A DNA stretch of 64,000 bases from Anoplopoma fimbria (lineage: Eukaryota; Chordata; Actinopteri; Perciformes; Anoplopomatidae). The DNA is taken from positions 21,187,814-21,251,813 of the forward strand of contig NC_072458.1 of the NCBI RefSeq assembly GCF_027596085.1, given 5' to 3'. A program made the translations under genes and the position numbers. A model generated the notes under the pieces. It did no database searches, was not told the origin of the DNA, and worked only from the letters and a program-made list of their open reading frames with translations. Shown here piece by piece: positions 23,677-36,486 of this stretch (within the stretch, counting starts at the first letter, position 1; each line of letters opens with the position of its first letter).

Positions 23677-26600
23677 CTATTTTAAATACTTACTGTTAAC
23701 AGGCAGGAACCCTGAAATACAGATGAAAGAAATAAATTAACTTATACCAGAAGTATCACACAACATATGATAATTCATGACTGGAATAAAAACATCCCGG
23801 TTACTCACCATTATTGTTCCTCCTCCAGATGAAGAGTCCAGTGATGCAGATCACCAGGAGCACCAGCAGTCCTACAACAACTCCAACAACCAAACCAGCA
23901 GGAAACTCTGGAACTAAAAACAGAACATTCACACTTTGAGTTCAGTTGAATTGTTGCGTTTCAAAGGTTTTCTATTCCATATTCACAGCATTAATATAGC
24001 AGCAAACAACTATTTGCTAAAAAACTGTGACTTGGAAAACTTCACAGTCAGTCATACTGAAGCCAAAACCACAGTTTTGAAGGGCCACACATGAAAAAAC
24101 AAAATATCTTTTACATATCACTTTTACATTAAACTTCATATTATCCGTCAAAACTGCTATCTTTAGCTAACAGCACTATTATTGATGGCAGAACATAATT
24201 TCAGCAATAATCAAAAGGGGCCACTAGTTGCCATGCAACCAACAGTCGTTGCTGAGTAGTGTATTAAATGTGGAAGTATTGTAATGGACCACGGGTGATT
24301 AAAAATAATGCATGCATTTCATGCCACGTTCAATGTTTCCTAGGGCCACACTATGCTATAGACAAATATATACAACATATAAGAAACTTTTGCACCTGCA
24401 GCTAACAGGGTTAAAACGGAGACCACGAACAACAGCAATACTGTCTCCAATAAAAGCACAAATCGTCACTGATGTACTGCGTTTTATGTGAGTTTTTCTG
24501 GGTATTTTTTGTGTGTTTTTTTAACTTATTAAATATACAGACAATAAAGCTTTTTTTGGCACTAAACACCAGTTTCTAAATAGTTCTTTCTTAATTAATG
24601 TAATGCATACATGCTGCTGCTGGAAGCTCCCATGAATTTTGCTACGTTTTTGCCTTAATTTGTTGTCTTTCATATTTATTACTTGAGCACTAATGGAATA
24701 TGACAGAATACACTCATCAACATCTGAGAAAAAAGCTTAGGATTGGATTAATTTGTCACGTCTGATCTCAGTCTTACCCCGGTTGGTCCTGATCACTGCT
24801 TGGTCCAGTTTGGTGACGATGTCGTCCTTCCAACCAGAGAGATGAAACACACAGTCGTACCTCCTCCACTCTTCAGGTGAGACTGATGAAAGGCTCAGGT
24901 CCACGCTCATCTGGAAGGATCCGTCGTGGTTGGGGAGGATCTCTCCGTGGTCCACGTCCTCATGAACCTCCTCGCCATCTTTCCTCCAGAACATCATGGC
25001 TCTGTCAGGGTAGAAACCTGTAGCGTGGCAGCTGACTGGAGACGAGGGAGTCTTCTGGAGGAGAGACACTGAGGGAAGGTCTAGGGAGGAAAAAAAACAA
25101 ACAAGAAAAGTGTTTGTATGACTTAGGCTGGCATGTTATGTAACAGTACAAATAAACCATTTTAAATATTGATGCATCTTTCTTTCTTAAACTGAAGTGT
25201 ACACATTTCATGTGTCTTCATTCAAATGCACATCATGCAGTCTACTTAAACCACCAGGGGGAGCCTTAGTCTTATTCCTGATAATAATACAGCACTTACC
25301 AAATTATTACTAGTGAGGTACTGCACGACATTAGCTGTATAGTTAACATTAATCAATGACAACAAATGTAAAACAACACAAATCTGGGGGTTGTAAGATA
25401 ATTAATGGAGAGGTAAAATAAAGATCTGCTACACAAATCTCTATTCATAATTGAGAATGTTTTCTAATCTATGCTTCTTTGTGAAATACCTGTTCTCTGC
25501 AGAAAGATCCTCCCATAGTGCACGTACTTCTTCAGGAAGTTGGGACATATGTTGATCAAGTTATGTTTATTGTCCTCTAATCTGTCTTTGTCAGCATCCC
25601 ATCTAAGTTTGGTGGTGAACGCCTGCTGTTTTGGAGCAGTCCACGTCAGCGTCTGCAGGTCCAACGTAATGAAGTCCTCTCCATCGTAACCATACTGATT
25701 AAAACCAGTCACCTCTCCAGTCTCATCATCCCACTCACAGCCGCTCATCCTCTGTAAAATGTGGGCGGCTGAGAGAGGTAGAGAGGGAAAAAGTGACGAC
25801 CCAGCAAAGACGATTATTAACAGATAATATCACATCTTCACCACAGAGACTCTGTGATCCACTAACACCAATTATTGGCTCTGTGGAAGCCACTCATCAT
25901 CTGCTGGGAAACAAAGAGAAGCAATATCCATATTCTTTATATCAAAAGCACTGATGTTGGTGTGTTTATACAGAAAGCTAAACATGCCTACCTCCAGTTT
26001 GGTTTAAGCGTTGCTTCAAGCCGTCAATGTAGGCTCTGAAGGAGTGCTGAGTGACGATACACTGCAGAGAATACCACTGCAGGTGTTTTGGATCACCATT
26101 CATCAAATCTCTCATCCAGTCCTGTTTGGGCTCTGCGGTCTTCATGTTGTTGTCACAGTAACCCACCTGGACTTCATCGACCATCACAGCAGCCACAAAC
26201 TCTGGAAAGTTTGGGACTCCGGAAGTTGCAGTAAGAACATATTTCAAGGAGTGTTTCACTGCAGGACAAAGAGGGTTTCTTTTTGGAACTGAATTTTATG
26301 CGTTTGGGGATATTTTTTAGTTTACGATAAGAAAAAAAAGGAGAAATTGAAAATATGTTAAATAACAATGAGCTACCTAAAGAATAAGTTACAGACCCAG
26401 TCCTGTTACAAATGTTATTATGTGAATAAGATGGTTAGACAGTTTACATTAATATATATTTATTCTATTGTTGCCTTATTTGATGTCTTGTAACCTTGGC
26501 CTTCTTACAGCAGATATTTGTTATTTTGCAGCTGTGTACTTGGGGAATTATTATTAAGGAAAGCTAGTTAATGTGTTGCAAAATATGTAATATTTAATAT

Positions 26601-27043
26601 GATCTACAAACAATAATATTGTCAGATAGCCTTTATCTCCCCAAAAGATACGAACATCATTTCAAACTGAGGTTCGACATCGTTTCCTATCAACAGTTAT
26701 GAACTTTTTTTTTTTTTTTTTTTTTTTTACTAAAGCACAAATGCAGAATAAGTGTTTTTAAACGCACTGGCGCGTAGGCCTACGTAAAAACAATACATAG
26801 TCTGATCATGTTAAGACATTGACAAATAGACACGTTTGAAGTATGGCATTATTTTAAATGCAGTGTAACAGAGTGAAAGTGAAACTGTGGTTCTTAATGT
26901 CGCTCTAAAGAGGAACTTAATGAAACAAGTTTTACAGCAACAAGAATAACAAGAAACATCTGTAATAACGGTGAGAGTCACACTGTGATCTTACCTGTAG
27001 ATGCAACATGACAGAAGAGCAGAAACACAAATAAGGGTTTCAT
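23677..27043 (-). CDS. MHC class I alpha chain, U lineage, gene A
   Basis: Exons on minus: 27043-26995 (signal peptide [16 protein letters not shown]), 26258-25992 (alpha-1), 25768-25490 (alpha-2), 25080-24778 (alpha-3), 23913-23809 (transmembrane) and 23711-23677 (tail). They join in phase to 345 residues. Class I heavy chains pair with beta-2-microglobulin and present peptides at the cell surface. Seen: alpha-2 cysteines in GCEW and NICP, the alpha-3 Ig fold ([11 protein letters not shown] ... [10 protein letters not shown]), and a valine/leucine-rich membrane span ending IWRRNNNG. Several classical peptide-anchor positions differ: the usual QYWE tyrosine is KHLQ, the position-159 tyrosine is Asn, the position-167 tryptophan is Phe, and Lys146 is Arg. 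A non-classical role is therefore likely (inference). The short tail ends NSKYLK, and exon 6 contains a GTAAGT that could be a donor to a further exon. Confidence 0.9.
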
Positions 27044-28149
27044 ATTGTTTGATAAGTAAAGCATGGAGCTTAACGGAGAGTCACCTGTTTCGACGGTCGC
27101 ATTTGATACTGAACATGCGCAGTACAGGTTGTGGCATGTACGTCAGAGTGATAGTAACATATTTAGGTAAACATGTTTTTTATTGCACAGGAAAGAAGAA
27201 AGAGAAACTATTGCTGTCAAACGAGTAAGAAGTACGATATTTCCCTCTGAATATCAGTGGAGTAGAAGTACAGCGTTGCATTAAATAGTAGTACTGAAGT
27301 AGTAAAAGTACCTCAACTTTGAAAGCTATGTACTTGAATTAAATTGCTTAGGTAGCCTACAGTCCAGCTGTATAGAGAGGTACAAAGGTACAACACAAAT
27401 AACTTTCCAATGCATGGTGCAGCTACTGCATAGTAAAACATATTTTTATAAAACTTTTATTCTGATGTTTCTACATATTTTATACAAATATATAAAGATG
27501 GAAGAAGAACAGATATTGAACTTGAGTGAATGATGCAACACCAAAGTGTGAAAAAAACAAAAGCATTAGCATCAAATATATAGTATTAAGTAACAAAAGC
27601 ATAAGTACTCTATGCGGAATCCATTTTACAATCATAAACTATATTACTGGATTATAATTATTGATGCATTGATGTACATATCACTATAGTGATGTATCTG
27701 GTAAAGGTGGAGTTCAATTTAAACTACTTTATACTGCTTAACCTGCAATAACACATCATAATTAGTTGATTCATATTTTGTAAAATCCTGAATCTGCAAT
27801 TTATTGTTAAACTGTTGTTAAAGCTGAAAGCCAAGAACGTTTGATACACATGTTTATTATTATCTTTTTAATTTACAACACCAGTTGCAGACAAACATAC
27901 CTACATCCTGTTCTCCTCCAGGATGCCACTGCTGCTGCCTCTAGCAGTGATGAGTCAAAATGCTAGATCAATCTCAAGAGAATTCTAATGAGACCTCTTT
28001 TGTCTTCACACATCTATTCACCCCGTACCTAAGAGTAGGAAAGTGTTTTAGAAATATTATAAAACACCTTCACATCATAGGATAATCTTCTCAATAAAAA
28101 TAAAACATATCTAGAGACAACAAGGGAGAACCAAATAGAGGCACACTGG
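27044..28149. other. 5' flank of MHC class I gene A
   Basis: Non-coding. The same sequence, in inverted orientation, precedes gene B (36500-37544) and, in the same orientation, precedes gene C (48505-50740). It is therefore part of the duplicated unit and probably contains the promoter. No clear interferon or SXY box was identified by eye. Confidence 0.6.
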
Positions 28150-28769
28150 GCAAGATCCCTTTGTGCCATATACAGAAAAAATAAAAATCCAGAAGTTTTC
28201 CTGTTTAGTCTGACCAAAAATCTGACTGATTGCTAAGAGTCCTCTTGCAACTTTATAATAATTATACTAGTCTCTCAAATTACATTTTTAAAATGTAATA
28301 CTGTTATATGCTATATTTCTCTCCTTGTGGTCGTAAGAACTGCAGACAATCAACGTATCAAGAGCAGCTGTGATGACTGGTGGGGGTTCTTGTTACCTGT
28401 GAGGTTATCATTGAGTGGACACTGGCTCCACGGCAGCGGGTTTTGAAAAGAGTGAAAGAGGTACCAGAGCACCCAGGCAAGAAGAGTATTGTAGAAAATG
28501 CAGACCAGCAATGACACCAACATGGAAGCAATTCCTACACACAATAAATAAATTATGAACAACATTTCCAGTAACACAAAGTAGTGTTCAGCTCATGAAC
28601 TAATGAAGAAAATGACCTAGTAAAAATCCTAATAAATGTGACTAATGATTCCAGGCCACCCACCGACTCCACCCAGGAACGGAGAGATGGAGCTCCAGAC
28701 ACCGATGCTGCCCATGTGGATCCTCTGTCCTATAGCCAGCTCCAGGTGGAGCAGAGGGAGGCCCTCAAA
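28150..28769 (-). pseudogene. Truncated copy of slc6a19 exons 3 and 2 (first copy)
   Basis: Complement 28534-28397 is an intact copy of slc6a19 exon 3, with both splice sites and an open frame encoding [12 protein letters not shown]. Complement 28769-28664 is exon 2, cut off part-way and fused to LINE sequence after CCCTCAAA. Flanking intron 3 sequence from the source gene (from about 20520) is also copied. No other slc6a19 exons are near, so this is a fragment and not a gene. Confidence 0.92.
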
Positions 28770-30147
28770 ATCAATTATCTAACAATATAGTTTCTCTAGA
28801 TGGCATTGCTCTAGCATCCAGCACTACCGTTAAGAACCTCGGAGTTATCTTTGATCAGGATCTGTCTTTTAACTCTTATATAAAACAGATCTCAAGGACA
28901 GCCTTTTTTCATTTACGTAACATTTCGAAAATCAGGCAAATCCTGTCTCAAAGCGATGCAGAAAAACTAGTTCATGCATTTGGTACCTCTAGACTAGATT
29001 ATTGCAATTTGTTATTATCAGGCTGCTCTAATAGGTCTCTTAAATCTCTACAGTTGATCCAGAATGCTGCAGCATGTGTTCTAACAAAAAATAAGAAAAG
29101 AGATCATATTACTCCAGTATTAGCTTCTCTGCACTGGCTCCCTGTTAAATCAAGAATAGAATTTCAAATTCTGCTACTCACCTACAAAGCTCTAACTGGC
29201 CAGGCACCATCTTATCTAAAGGAACTTATAGTTCCATATTACCCAACTAGAGAGCTGCACTCAATCAATGCAGGGTAACTTGTGGTTCCTAGAGTATATC
29301 AAAGTAGGATGGTTGATTAAGTATGATTAAGAGCAGGCTTAAGACCTTCCTTTTTGATAGCGCTGGTTCAGGTTCTCCTTGGTCCAGCCCCTAGATATGC
29401 TGCTATATGCCTAGACAGCCAGGGGACTACATAGGATACACTGAGCTCCTCTCTCCTCTTCTCTCACTCCTCCTTTATGTATTAATCTACTATTTATGCA
29501 CATTACTGATTTTGCTTCTTCCCCGGAGTCCTTGTGCTTTCTCGCCTCGCAGGTTCCCAGGAATCCGGGTTATATTTATCCTCATTCTGCCACCTGCTGT
29601 GGCCTTGGTGACACCCACTGCTACTAGCACTATTATTATTAGTCACATTACTATTATTATTCCCTGTACTATTACACTTATTGGCTTTGCTTCTACCCTG
29701 GAGTCTTTGTGCTTTCTCGCCTAGCAGGTTTCCATAAATCGTGGCTGTACCTGGACTGTGGTCGTGCCTCCTGCTGCGGCCCTGCTGACACCGAATGCTA
29801 CTACCATTATTATTATTAGTCACATTACTATTACTATTAATTACTCCTATTATATGAATAATTTATGTCATATACATTGAATGTGTTGTATCTCTGTTAT
29901 GCTGTTCATTCTGTACACATGACATCTATTGCATTCTGTCCATCCTGGGAGAAGGATCCCTCCTCTGTCGTTCTCCCATAGGTTTCTTCCTTTTTTCTCC
30001 CTGTAAAAGGGTTTTTTTAGGGGAGTTTTTCCTGTGCCGATGTGAGGGAAGGACAGAGGATGTCGCATGTGCACAGATTGTAAAGCCCTCTGAGGCAAAT
30101 TTGTAATTTGTGATTCTGGGCTATACAAAATAAACTGAATTGAATTG
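28770..30147 (+). mobile_element. L2-like LINE 3' fragment
   Basis: The 3' end of an ORF2-type protein is readable at about 28960-29278 (SLQLIQNAAACVLT ... HITPVLASLHWLPV), typical of the L2/CR1/Jockey group of fish LINEs. A degenerate 3' untranslated region follows, ending AAAGCCCTCTGAGGCAAATT and a GAATT pentamer tail. The 5' part is missing, and the 3' end abuts the truncated Gypsy element. Confidence 0.8.
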
Positions 30148-32800
30148 GAAGCCATAAGCGCACTGGAAGGGAGACAGGCCGGTGGCGGAACTGGTCAGGG
30201 CGTTGTGCGCATATTCCACCCACATCAGCTGTCGGGACCAGGAAGTAGGGTTCCGAGAAACCAGACATCGGAGTGCGGTCTCCGTTTCCTGATTCTTCCT
30301 TTCAGTCCGGCCGTTGGATTGTGGGTGGAAACCAGAAGACAGGCTTACGGTGGCTCCCAACAATGTGCAGAACTCCCTCCAAAATCGTCGACCGGGATCC
30401 CATGTAGGCGGAAAACATGGACGGTGATGAGTTCGGCTGTCTCTTTGGCCGAGGGGAGTTTAGGCAGAGGGATGAAGTGAGCCATCTTGCTGAACCGGTC
30501 AACCACCGTCAGGATGGTGGTGTTGCCTTCGGATGTGGGCAACCCGGTGACAAAGTCCAGGGATATGTGTGACCATGGGGTACCGGAAGAGGATGCAGGA
30601 GGCCCGCCGGAGCCTGATGAGAGGGCTTGTGTTGGTTGCAGGTCGGGCAGGCGTTGACAAACTCCCTGGTGTCCTCGGGAAGTGAGGACCACCAGAAGCG
30701 CTGTCGCAGGGCGTCTTGGGTTCGCTGGATGCCCGGATTGCAGGTAAGTTTGGAGGAGTGAGCCCACTAGAGAATGTCGGACCTAAGAGTTTGAGGGACG
30801 AACAGGCGGTTCGGGGGACAGGCGCTGGGACCGGGTTGACCCTCAGTCGCGGCCCTCACTGATTCCTCGATCTCCCAAGTGAGGACCGCGACTTGGCAGG
30901 AGTCCGGAAGAATGGGGAGAGGACCCGGGGTTGGTTCCTCCACCTCCTGGAACTGGCGGGAGAGGGCATCGGGCTTGATGTTGCGAGAACCGGGGGATAG
31001 GATAGAGTGAAGTGGAACTTCGTGAAAAAGAGAGACCACCTGGCCTGTCGGGAGTTCAGTCTCTTGGCGGTGTGGAGGTATTCTAGGTTTTTATCAGTCC
31101 ACACCAAGAATGAAAGTTTGGTTCCCTCCAGCCAGTGGCGCCACTCCTCTAGGGCGAGCTTCACTGCTAGTAATTCTCGGTTCCCAATGTCGTAGTTTCT
31201 CTCAGTGGGGGAAAGCTGACGGGAGAAAAAAAGCGCAGGGATGCAGCTTCTGGTCGGTAGCCGAGCGCTGGGACAGGACGCCCCCAACTTCTACGTCGGA
31301 GGCATCTACCTCCACCACGAACTGTCGGTCTGGGTCAGGAACTTGGAGGATGGGTGCCGAGGTGAACCTGGTCTTGAGTGTTTGGAAAGCTTCTTCGGCT
31401 GCAGGATTCCAGTGAAAAGGGATCTTGGAGGATGTGAGGGCGGTGAGAGAGGAGGTGACCGAGCTGTAATTCCGGATGAACCTCTGGTAGAAGTTGGCAA
31501 ACCCCAGGAAGCGTTGTAGCTGTTTGCGGGAATCAGGAGAAGACCAGGACGTGACAGCGGCGACCATTGCGGGGTCCATCTTGATGTTACTGCCGGACAC
31601 AATGTAACCCAGGAAACAAACGGTGGACACGTGGAACTCACATTTCTCAGCGTTAACGAATAGAGAGTTCTCCAGAAGACGTTGCAGGACAGACTGGACA
31701 TGGTGAATGTGTTCCTCCTTGGTTTTGGAGAAGATGAGGACGTCGTCCAGGTACACAAAGACATGTCGGTCCAACATGTCCCGGAGAATGTCATTGACCA
31801 AGGTCTGGAAGACGACGGGGGCATTAGTCAAACCGAAGGGCATCACTAGGTATTCGTAGTGCCCCTTCGGTGTGTTGAAGGCTGTCTTCCATTCATCTCC
31901 CTCTTGGATCCTAACCAGGTGACAGGCGTTGCGGAGGTCGAGCTTAGAGAATATGTTGGCACCTTGGAGGAGCTTGAATGCAATATTGATGAGAGGTAAC
32001 GGGTAGCGGTTCTTAATGGTGATTTCATTCAGGCCACGGTAGTCTATGCATGGTCTGAGGGTCTTGTCCTTCTTCCCCACGAAGAAGAACCCTGCCCCTG
32101 CAGGAGATGATGAGGGGCGGATGAGTCCAGCTGTGACAGAGTCGTTTATATATTTATCCATCGCCTCCCTTTCAGGCGTGGACAGGGAGAATAGACGACC
32201 CTTGGGAGGAAAAGTGCCCGGATGGAGGTCGATGGCGCAGTCATATGGACGGTGAGGAGGTAGGGACATAGCTTTGGATTTATTGAAGGCCTCCTTGAAG
32301 TCGTGGTACTTGGTCGGGACCCCCGTGAGTTCAGGGGTGGAGTTGACGGCGGCAGGAACTTGAGGGGCGGCGGCTTGCTTCAGGCAAACAAGGTGGCAGG
32401 AAGAGCTCCAGCCTCGGAAAGCCCCCGTAGCCCAGTAAATGTGGGGGTTATGTCGACATAACAATGGATACCCCAGGATGAGTGGAATCCGGGGAGACTG
32501 CAGGATGTGGAAGGAGATGGTCTCATGATGGTTGGTGGACAGAAGCATGTGGATTGGGACGGTTTGATGCGTGACGGTCCCCAGGAGATGACCGTTGAGA
32601 GCGCTGGCAGGGACCGAGCGAGGAAGAGGGATCAGGTCAATCCCCAGCTGTAGAGCGAGTCCCTCGTCCATGATGGACGCGTCTGCTCCAGAGTCCAGGA
32701 AGGTGGAGATAGTCTGGGGACCCCGAGTAGAAGTAACTTGGAGTGGAAGAGGGGCCTCTGACAGAAGGAGGGTCGGGAAACGGCTCGGCTCACCAGCACC
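30148..32800 (-). pseudogene. Gypsy pol: protease, RT, RNase H, partial integrase
   Basis: The long open part (32671-31202) holds the RT with the intact YLDD box ([11 protein letters not shown]) and, just upstream, the protease active-site motif DSGA (near 32690). RNase H (31287-30856) is in another frame: its Asp-containing start is followed by [19 protein letters not shown]. Integrase pieces (30767-30148) include [11 protein letters not shown] and GFHPQSNG, separated by frame changes near 30350-30400. It is read as a decayed retrotransposon polyprotein, with several frameshifts and a missing C-terminus. Confidence 0.85.
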
Positions 32801-32807
32801 TCCTTAA

Positions 32808-33701
32808 CTACTGGCGAGCCTGGGCTTTTACCGGACAGTCCGGAACAAAATGGCCGGCCTGACCACAGTACATGCACAGGTTGTGCCTGCTGCGCCGGTC
32901 ACGCTCCTCAGTCGAGAGTCTGGTGCATCCCACTTGCATGGGCTCGGTCTCTCGATGAGGCGGAATGGTCGGCGGATGATGCTGGGTTGTGGCGTGCATA
33001 ACGTTGGGGAATGAGTCGTGGCTGGAACGACCCTGGCGTCTCACCAGCCGCCGGGCCTGGATGAGGCAGTCCAGTCGAGAGGTCACCTCGATCAGACCGT
33101 TCAAAGAGGTGGGCAGCTTGAAGGAGATAAGTTCATCCTTGATATAATCCGCCAAGCCGAGCATGTAAGCGTCGCACTGAGCGGCCATATTCCACAAGCT
33201 TAGCCGTGCCTTGGTTCGGAAGTCTATGGCATAGTCTGTGACTGTTTGATTACCTTGCTGGAGCCCCAACAATCCACCGGTGGCGTCCAGTCCCAAGGAA
33301 ACCACTCCGAAAACCTTGCGTAATTTCTCGGAGAACGTCTGGAAGGAAGCGCAGGCAGGAGTTCGGCGGTCCCACTCCGCCGTTCCCCACAGGCGGGCTC
33401 TCCCCATCAGGTGGTTGATGGAATACGCCACTTGTGCTTCCTCTGTGGCAAAGGTGTATGGCTGTAACACGAAGAAAATGGAGCAGTTCGTTAGAAATGC
33501 GTTACAGCCCTCAGGATCCCCAGCGTAACGTTCCGGCTCGCCGACTCGGACCTCCGAGACCGGAGCTAATGCGTTAGCCCTTCCCCAGCAATACACGTTC
33601 AGTTTTCTTGGGATGAAACAACGCTCCCCAATTTCTCCGAATGGCAGGGGACGCGCTGGTAACAGCTCCGGGTGAGTCGGAGCAGATGGCGGCGGATCCA
33701 T
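32808..33701 (-). CDS. Gypsy gag-like protein with CCHC zinc knuckle
   Basis: An open frame of 297 codons starting MDPPPSAP just inside the LTR. It has the retrotransposon gag core (EEAQVAYSINHLMGRARLWG) in the middle and a C-terminal CCHC knuckle, CMYCGQAGHFVPDC. A longer reading upstream runs into the LTR and is not used. It packages element RNA in intact relatives. It is the best-preserved part of this copy. Confidence 0.85.
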   Translation of the reverse strand: MDPPPSAPTHPELLPARPLPFGEIGERCFIPRKLNVYCWGRANALAPVSEVRVGEPERYAGDPEGCNAFLTNCSIFFVLQPYTFATEEAQVAYSINHLMGRARLWGTAEWDRRTPACASFQTFSEKLRKVFGVVSLGLDATGGLLGLQQGNQTVTDYAIDFRTKARLSLWNMAAQCDAYMLGLADYIKDELISFKLPTSLNGLIEVTSRLDCLIQARRLVRRQGRSSHDSFPNVMHATTQHHPPTIPPHRETEPMQVGCTRLSTEERDRRSRHNLCMYCGQAGHFVPDCPVKAQARQ

Positions 33702-33719
33702 GTTCGAGCCAGATCGTAC

Positions 33720-34329
33720 TGTAAGGGGTGGTGTGTGGACCCAAGTGCAGTATGACCAGGAGACAGAGTAAAGTTCTGGAGCTTTATTCAAAGCGGAACA
33801 AACAGCAGACAGACAGGCAGGAGATAACTCACGGGTTATATTCCACTCGAGAGAGCGCTGATCCGTCAGCGGAGCAGGTAGACAGAAACCAAAAGGAACG
33901 AAGGCAAATCTCGTGGTCGGGGACAGAGGGCTGAGTCGGTTAACCGGGGCAGAGGGAAGGTAGGAATGCCGTGGTCTGGGACGGAAGACTGAGTCAGTTA
34001 CCGGGGCAGAGGCAAGGCGGAGAAGTCCAAACAAGCAGGGTCGGCAAAGAGAAATCAGTCCGGGGAATAACGCTGGAAGGTCTGGCATAATGCGGAGAAC
34101 GATCTGGAAGTGAGTGTGTGTGAGACTGGGGTATTTATACTGAGGTGAGTAGTGCAGCAGAGTGAGCAGGTGAGAGGGATTGTGTTAACGAGGTGGGTGT
34201 GGCAAACAGGTGCACTGCATGAGGCTGATTAGGTGAGTGAGGGAGAGTGAGGTAAGAGAGCGGGGGCTGGGCTGTGAGCTGAGATAAATAGACAGAGTGC
34301 AGGAAGAGTGAACTGGCGTGACTGTGACA
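33720..34329 (-). repeat. 5' LTR of the Gypsy element
   Basis: About 610 bp, starting TGTCACAGTCACG and ending TTACA on the minus strand. It contains a TATAAATA-type box (34131-34140 region) and an AATAAA signal (33782-33787 region). A partial copy of the same LTR lies at 58554-58795. Confidence 0.85.
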
Positions 34330-34900
34330 ATATGAGGTTTAATGTAGAAGTGATATGGAAAAGATATTTAGTTTTTCTGTGTGCATTTTTCATGCGTGGC
34401 CCTTCAAAACTGTGGTTTTGGCTTCAATGTGAATTACTGGGAAGTTTTCCAAGTTACAGTTTTTTAGCAAATAGTTGTTTGCTGCTATATTAATGCTGTG
34501 AATATGGAATAGAAAATCTTTGAAACGCAACAATTCAACTGAACTTGAAGTGTGAATGTGCTGTTTTTGGTTCCAGATCCTTCCTCTGAGTTTCCTGCTG
34601 GTTTGGTTGTTGGAGTTGTTGTAGGACTGCTGGTGCTCCTGGTGATCTGCATCACTGGACTCCTCATCTGGAGGAGGAACAATAATGGTGAGTAACCGGG
34701 ATGTTTTTATTCCAGTAATTAATTATTATATTTTGTGTGATATTTTGTGTGATACTTAGGTATACGTTAATTCATTTCTTTCATCTGTATTGCAGGGTTC
34801 CGGCCTGCTAACAGTGAGGACCTCCGTCAGCACTGAGGTGTCTGTTCAAGACTGCTCAAGTATAGTGAGATGGAGAAAGGCAAACGGTTAAAAAATGCAA
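34330..34900 (+). pseudogene. MHC class I 3'-end relic (transmembrane and tail exons)
   Basis: Only the end of intron 4, the transmembrane exon (about 34572-34686, [12 protein letters not shown] ... IWRRNNNG), the last exon (34796-34836, ending RQH then stop) and part of the 3' flank remain. The usual acceptor TTTTTAG is TTTTTGG here; TTCCAG six bases on could replace it. Exons 1-4 are missing and the Gypsy LTR begins exactly at the left edge. Confidence 0.92.
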
Positions 34901-35040
34901 TATGCAACATGATTTGATGATGATGGAGGGTGGGATGAACGATTGAGAACAAGGTTACAAAAGTGTGCATGCCCATGAAGCATATTTATTACATATATGT
35001 GTAAAGGCCTAGGCGCATTGATCAAATAATCTGCTCTAAA

Positions 35041-35077
<37 letters not shown>
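35041..35077. repeat. (TA)n microsatellite
   Basis: AT dinucleotide run in the 3' flank of the MHC relic. Confidence 0.95.
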
Positions 35078-35080
<3 letters not shown>

Positions 35081-35512
35081 AAAGGAAATCTACTATGTGA
35101 ATGTTTGGAAATTTAGCTTGTGAAGGTTTCATGTGAAAACATTTTCTTTTTCCCTATTTGACCTTAACGCTTGCCTTATCATCTACTTCTCAGGCTTGCC
35201 TTATCATCTACTTCTCAGGCTTGCCTTATCATCTACGTCTCAGGCTTCTCAGCAGACATAACAAGACATGTTTGTTACAGCTTATATAGCACAGAGTGAA
35301 GCCTCTTTCTTTAGTGTACTCTTTTGCAGACTCTGTGTTACTCTGTAAATATGTGCCTCTTCTTGCAAGAATAAAATATCACAAAGACACTCAATTGTCA
35401 TTTGATCTTCATTTCAACGCTTTATAGACTCATCTCAGGACATTAACAGATAGGATAGATTTTTTCCACCACAATATGCATAGATGTAATCTTTTTTGTT
35501 ATTCAATTTAAT

Positions 35513-36486
35513 TATGTTCATTTTGTATAGCCCATAATCACAAATTACAAATTTGCCTCAGAGGGCTTTACAATATGTCCACATGCGACATCCTCTGTCC
35601 TTCCCTCACATCGGCACAGGAAAAACTCCACTAAAAAAAACCTTTAACAGGGAGAAAAAAGGAAGAAACCTATGGGAGAACGACAGAGGAGGGATCCTTC
35701 TCCCAAGATGGACAGAATGCAATAGATGTCATGTGTACAGAATGAACAGCATAACAGAGATACAACACATTCAATGTACATGACATAAATGATTCATATA
35801 ATCACAGTAGTAAGCAGAGTAACGAAGGAAACATTAAGACTAATGATAACAGCAGCAATTATTATAGTAGAATTATAATTATGAAATAGGGAATAGTATT
35901 AGTAATGTGACTAATAATAATAATCGAAGTAGCAGTGGGTGTCAGCCAGGTCACAGCAAGAGGCACGACTATGGTGCAGGGACTACAACGATTCGTGGAA
36001 ACCTGCGAGGCGAGAAAGCGAAAGGGTTTCAGGGTGGAAGCAAAGCAGAATGAACAGCATAACAGAGATACAACACATTCAATGTATATGACATAAATTA
36101 TTCATATAATAGGAGTAATTAATAGTAATAGTAATGTGACTAATAATATTAATGGTAGTAGCATTCGGTGTCAGCAGGGCCACAGCAGGAGGCACGACCA
36201 CAGTCCAGGTACAGCCACGATTTATGGAAACCTGCTAGGTGAGAAAGCACAAAGACTCCAGGGTAGAAGCAAAGTCAATAAGCGTAATAGTACAGGGAAT
36301 AATAATAGTAATGTGACTAATAATAATAGTGCTAGTAGCAGTGGGTGTCAGCAAGGCCACAGCAGGTGGCAGAATGACAGTCTAAATATAACCCGGATTC
36401 CTGAGAACCTGCGAGGCGAGAAAGCACAAGGACTCTGGGAAGAAGCAAAATCAGTAATGTGCATAAATAGGAGATTAATACATAAA
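35513..36486 (-). mobile_element. L2-like LINE 3' fragment, reverse orientation
   Basis: The reverse complement of the L2-like 3' untranslated region also seen at 29.4-30.1 and 52.1-52.6 kb, with GAGGGCTTTACAA near its terminal side. An internal segment is duplicated (35700-35790 and 36045-36110 share ATAACAGAGATACAACACAT). It lies between the MHC relic and gene B. Confidence 0.8.

Larger units (their letters stand above)
30148..34329 (-). mobile_element. Ty3/Gypsy LTR retrotransposon, 3'-truncated
   Basis: Minus strand: LTR (34329-33720), gag (33701-32808), then pol with protease, RT, RNase H and part of integrase down to 30148. The 3' end of integrase, the chromodomain and the second LTR are absent; they are present in the related copy at 57.8-59.6 kb. 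Its LTR end cuts into an MHC class I relic at 34330. Integrase and RNase H frames are broken, so it is not autonomous. Confidence 0.92.

Noticed and set aside
28350..28577. A separate small membrane protein gene
   Set aside because: It is the copied slc6a19 exon 3 plus intronic extension; no promoter or other exons.
29407..29823. Open frames on both strands in the L2-like 3' region
   Set aside because: They match the non-coding LINE 3' untranslated region present three times in the window; no protein family.
30148..34329. Endogenous retrovirus with an envelope gene
   Set aside because: Gag-pol order and the chromodomain in the sister copy fit a Ty3/Gypsy chromovirus-type retrotransposon; no envelope-like frame was seen.
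34330..34840. A short functional single-pass membrane gene
   Set aside because: It is the 3' end of an MHC class I gene with a mutated acceptor and no upstream exons.
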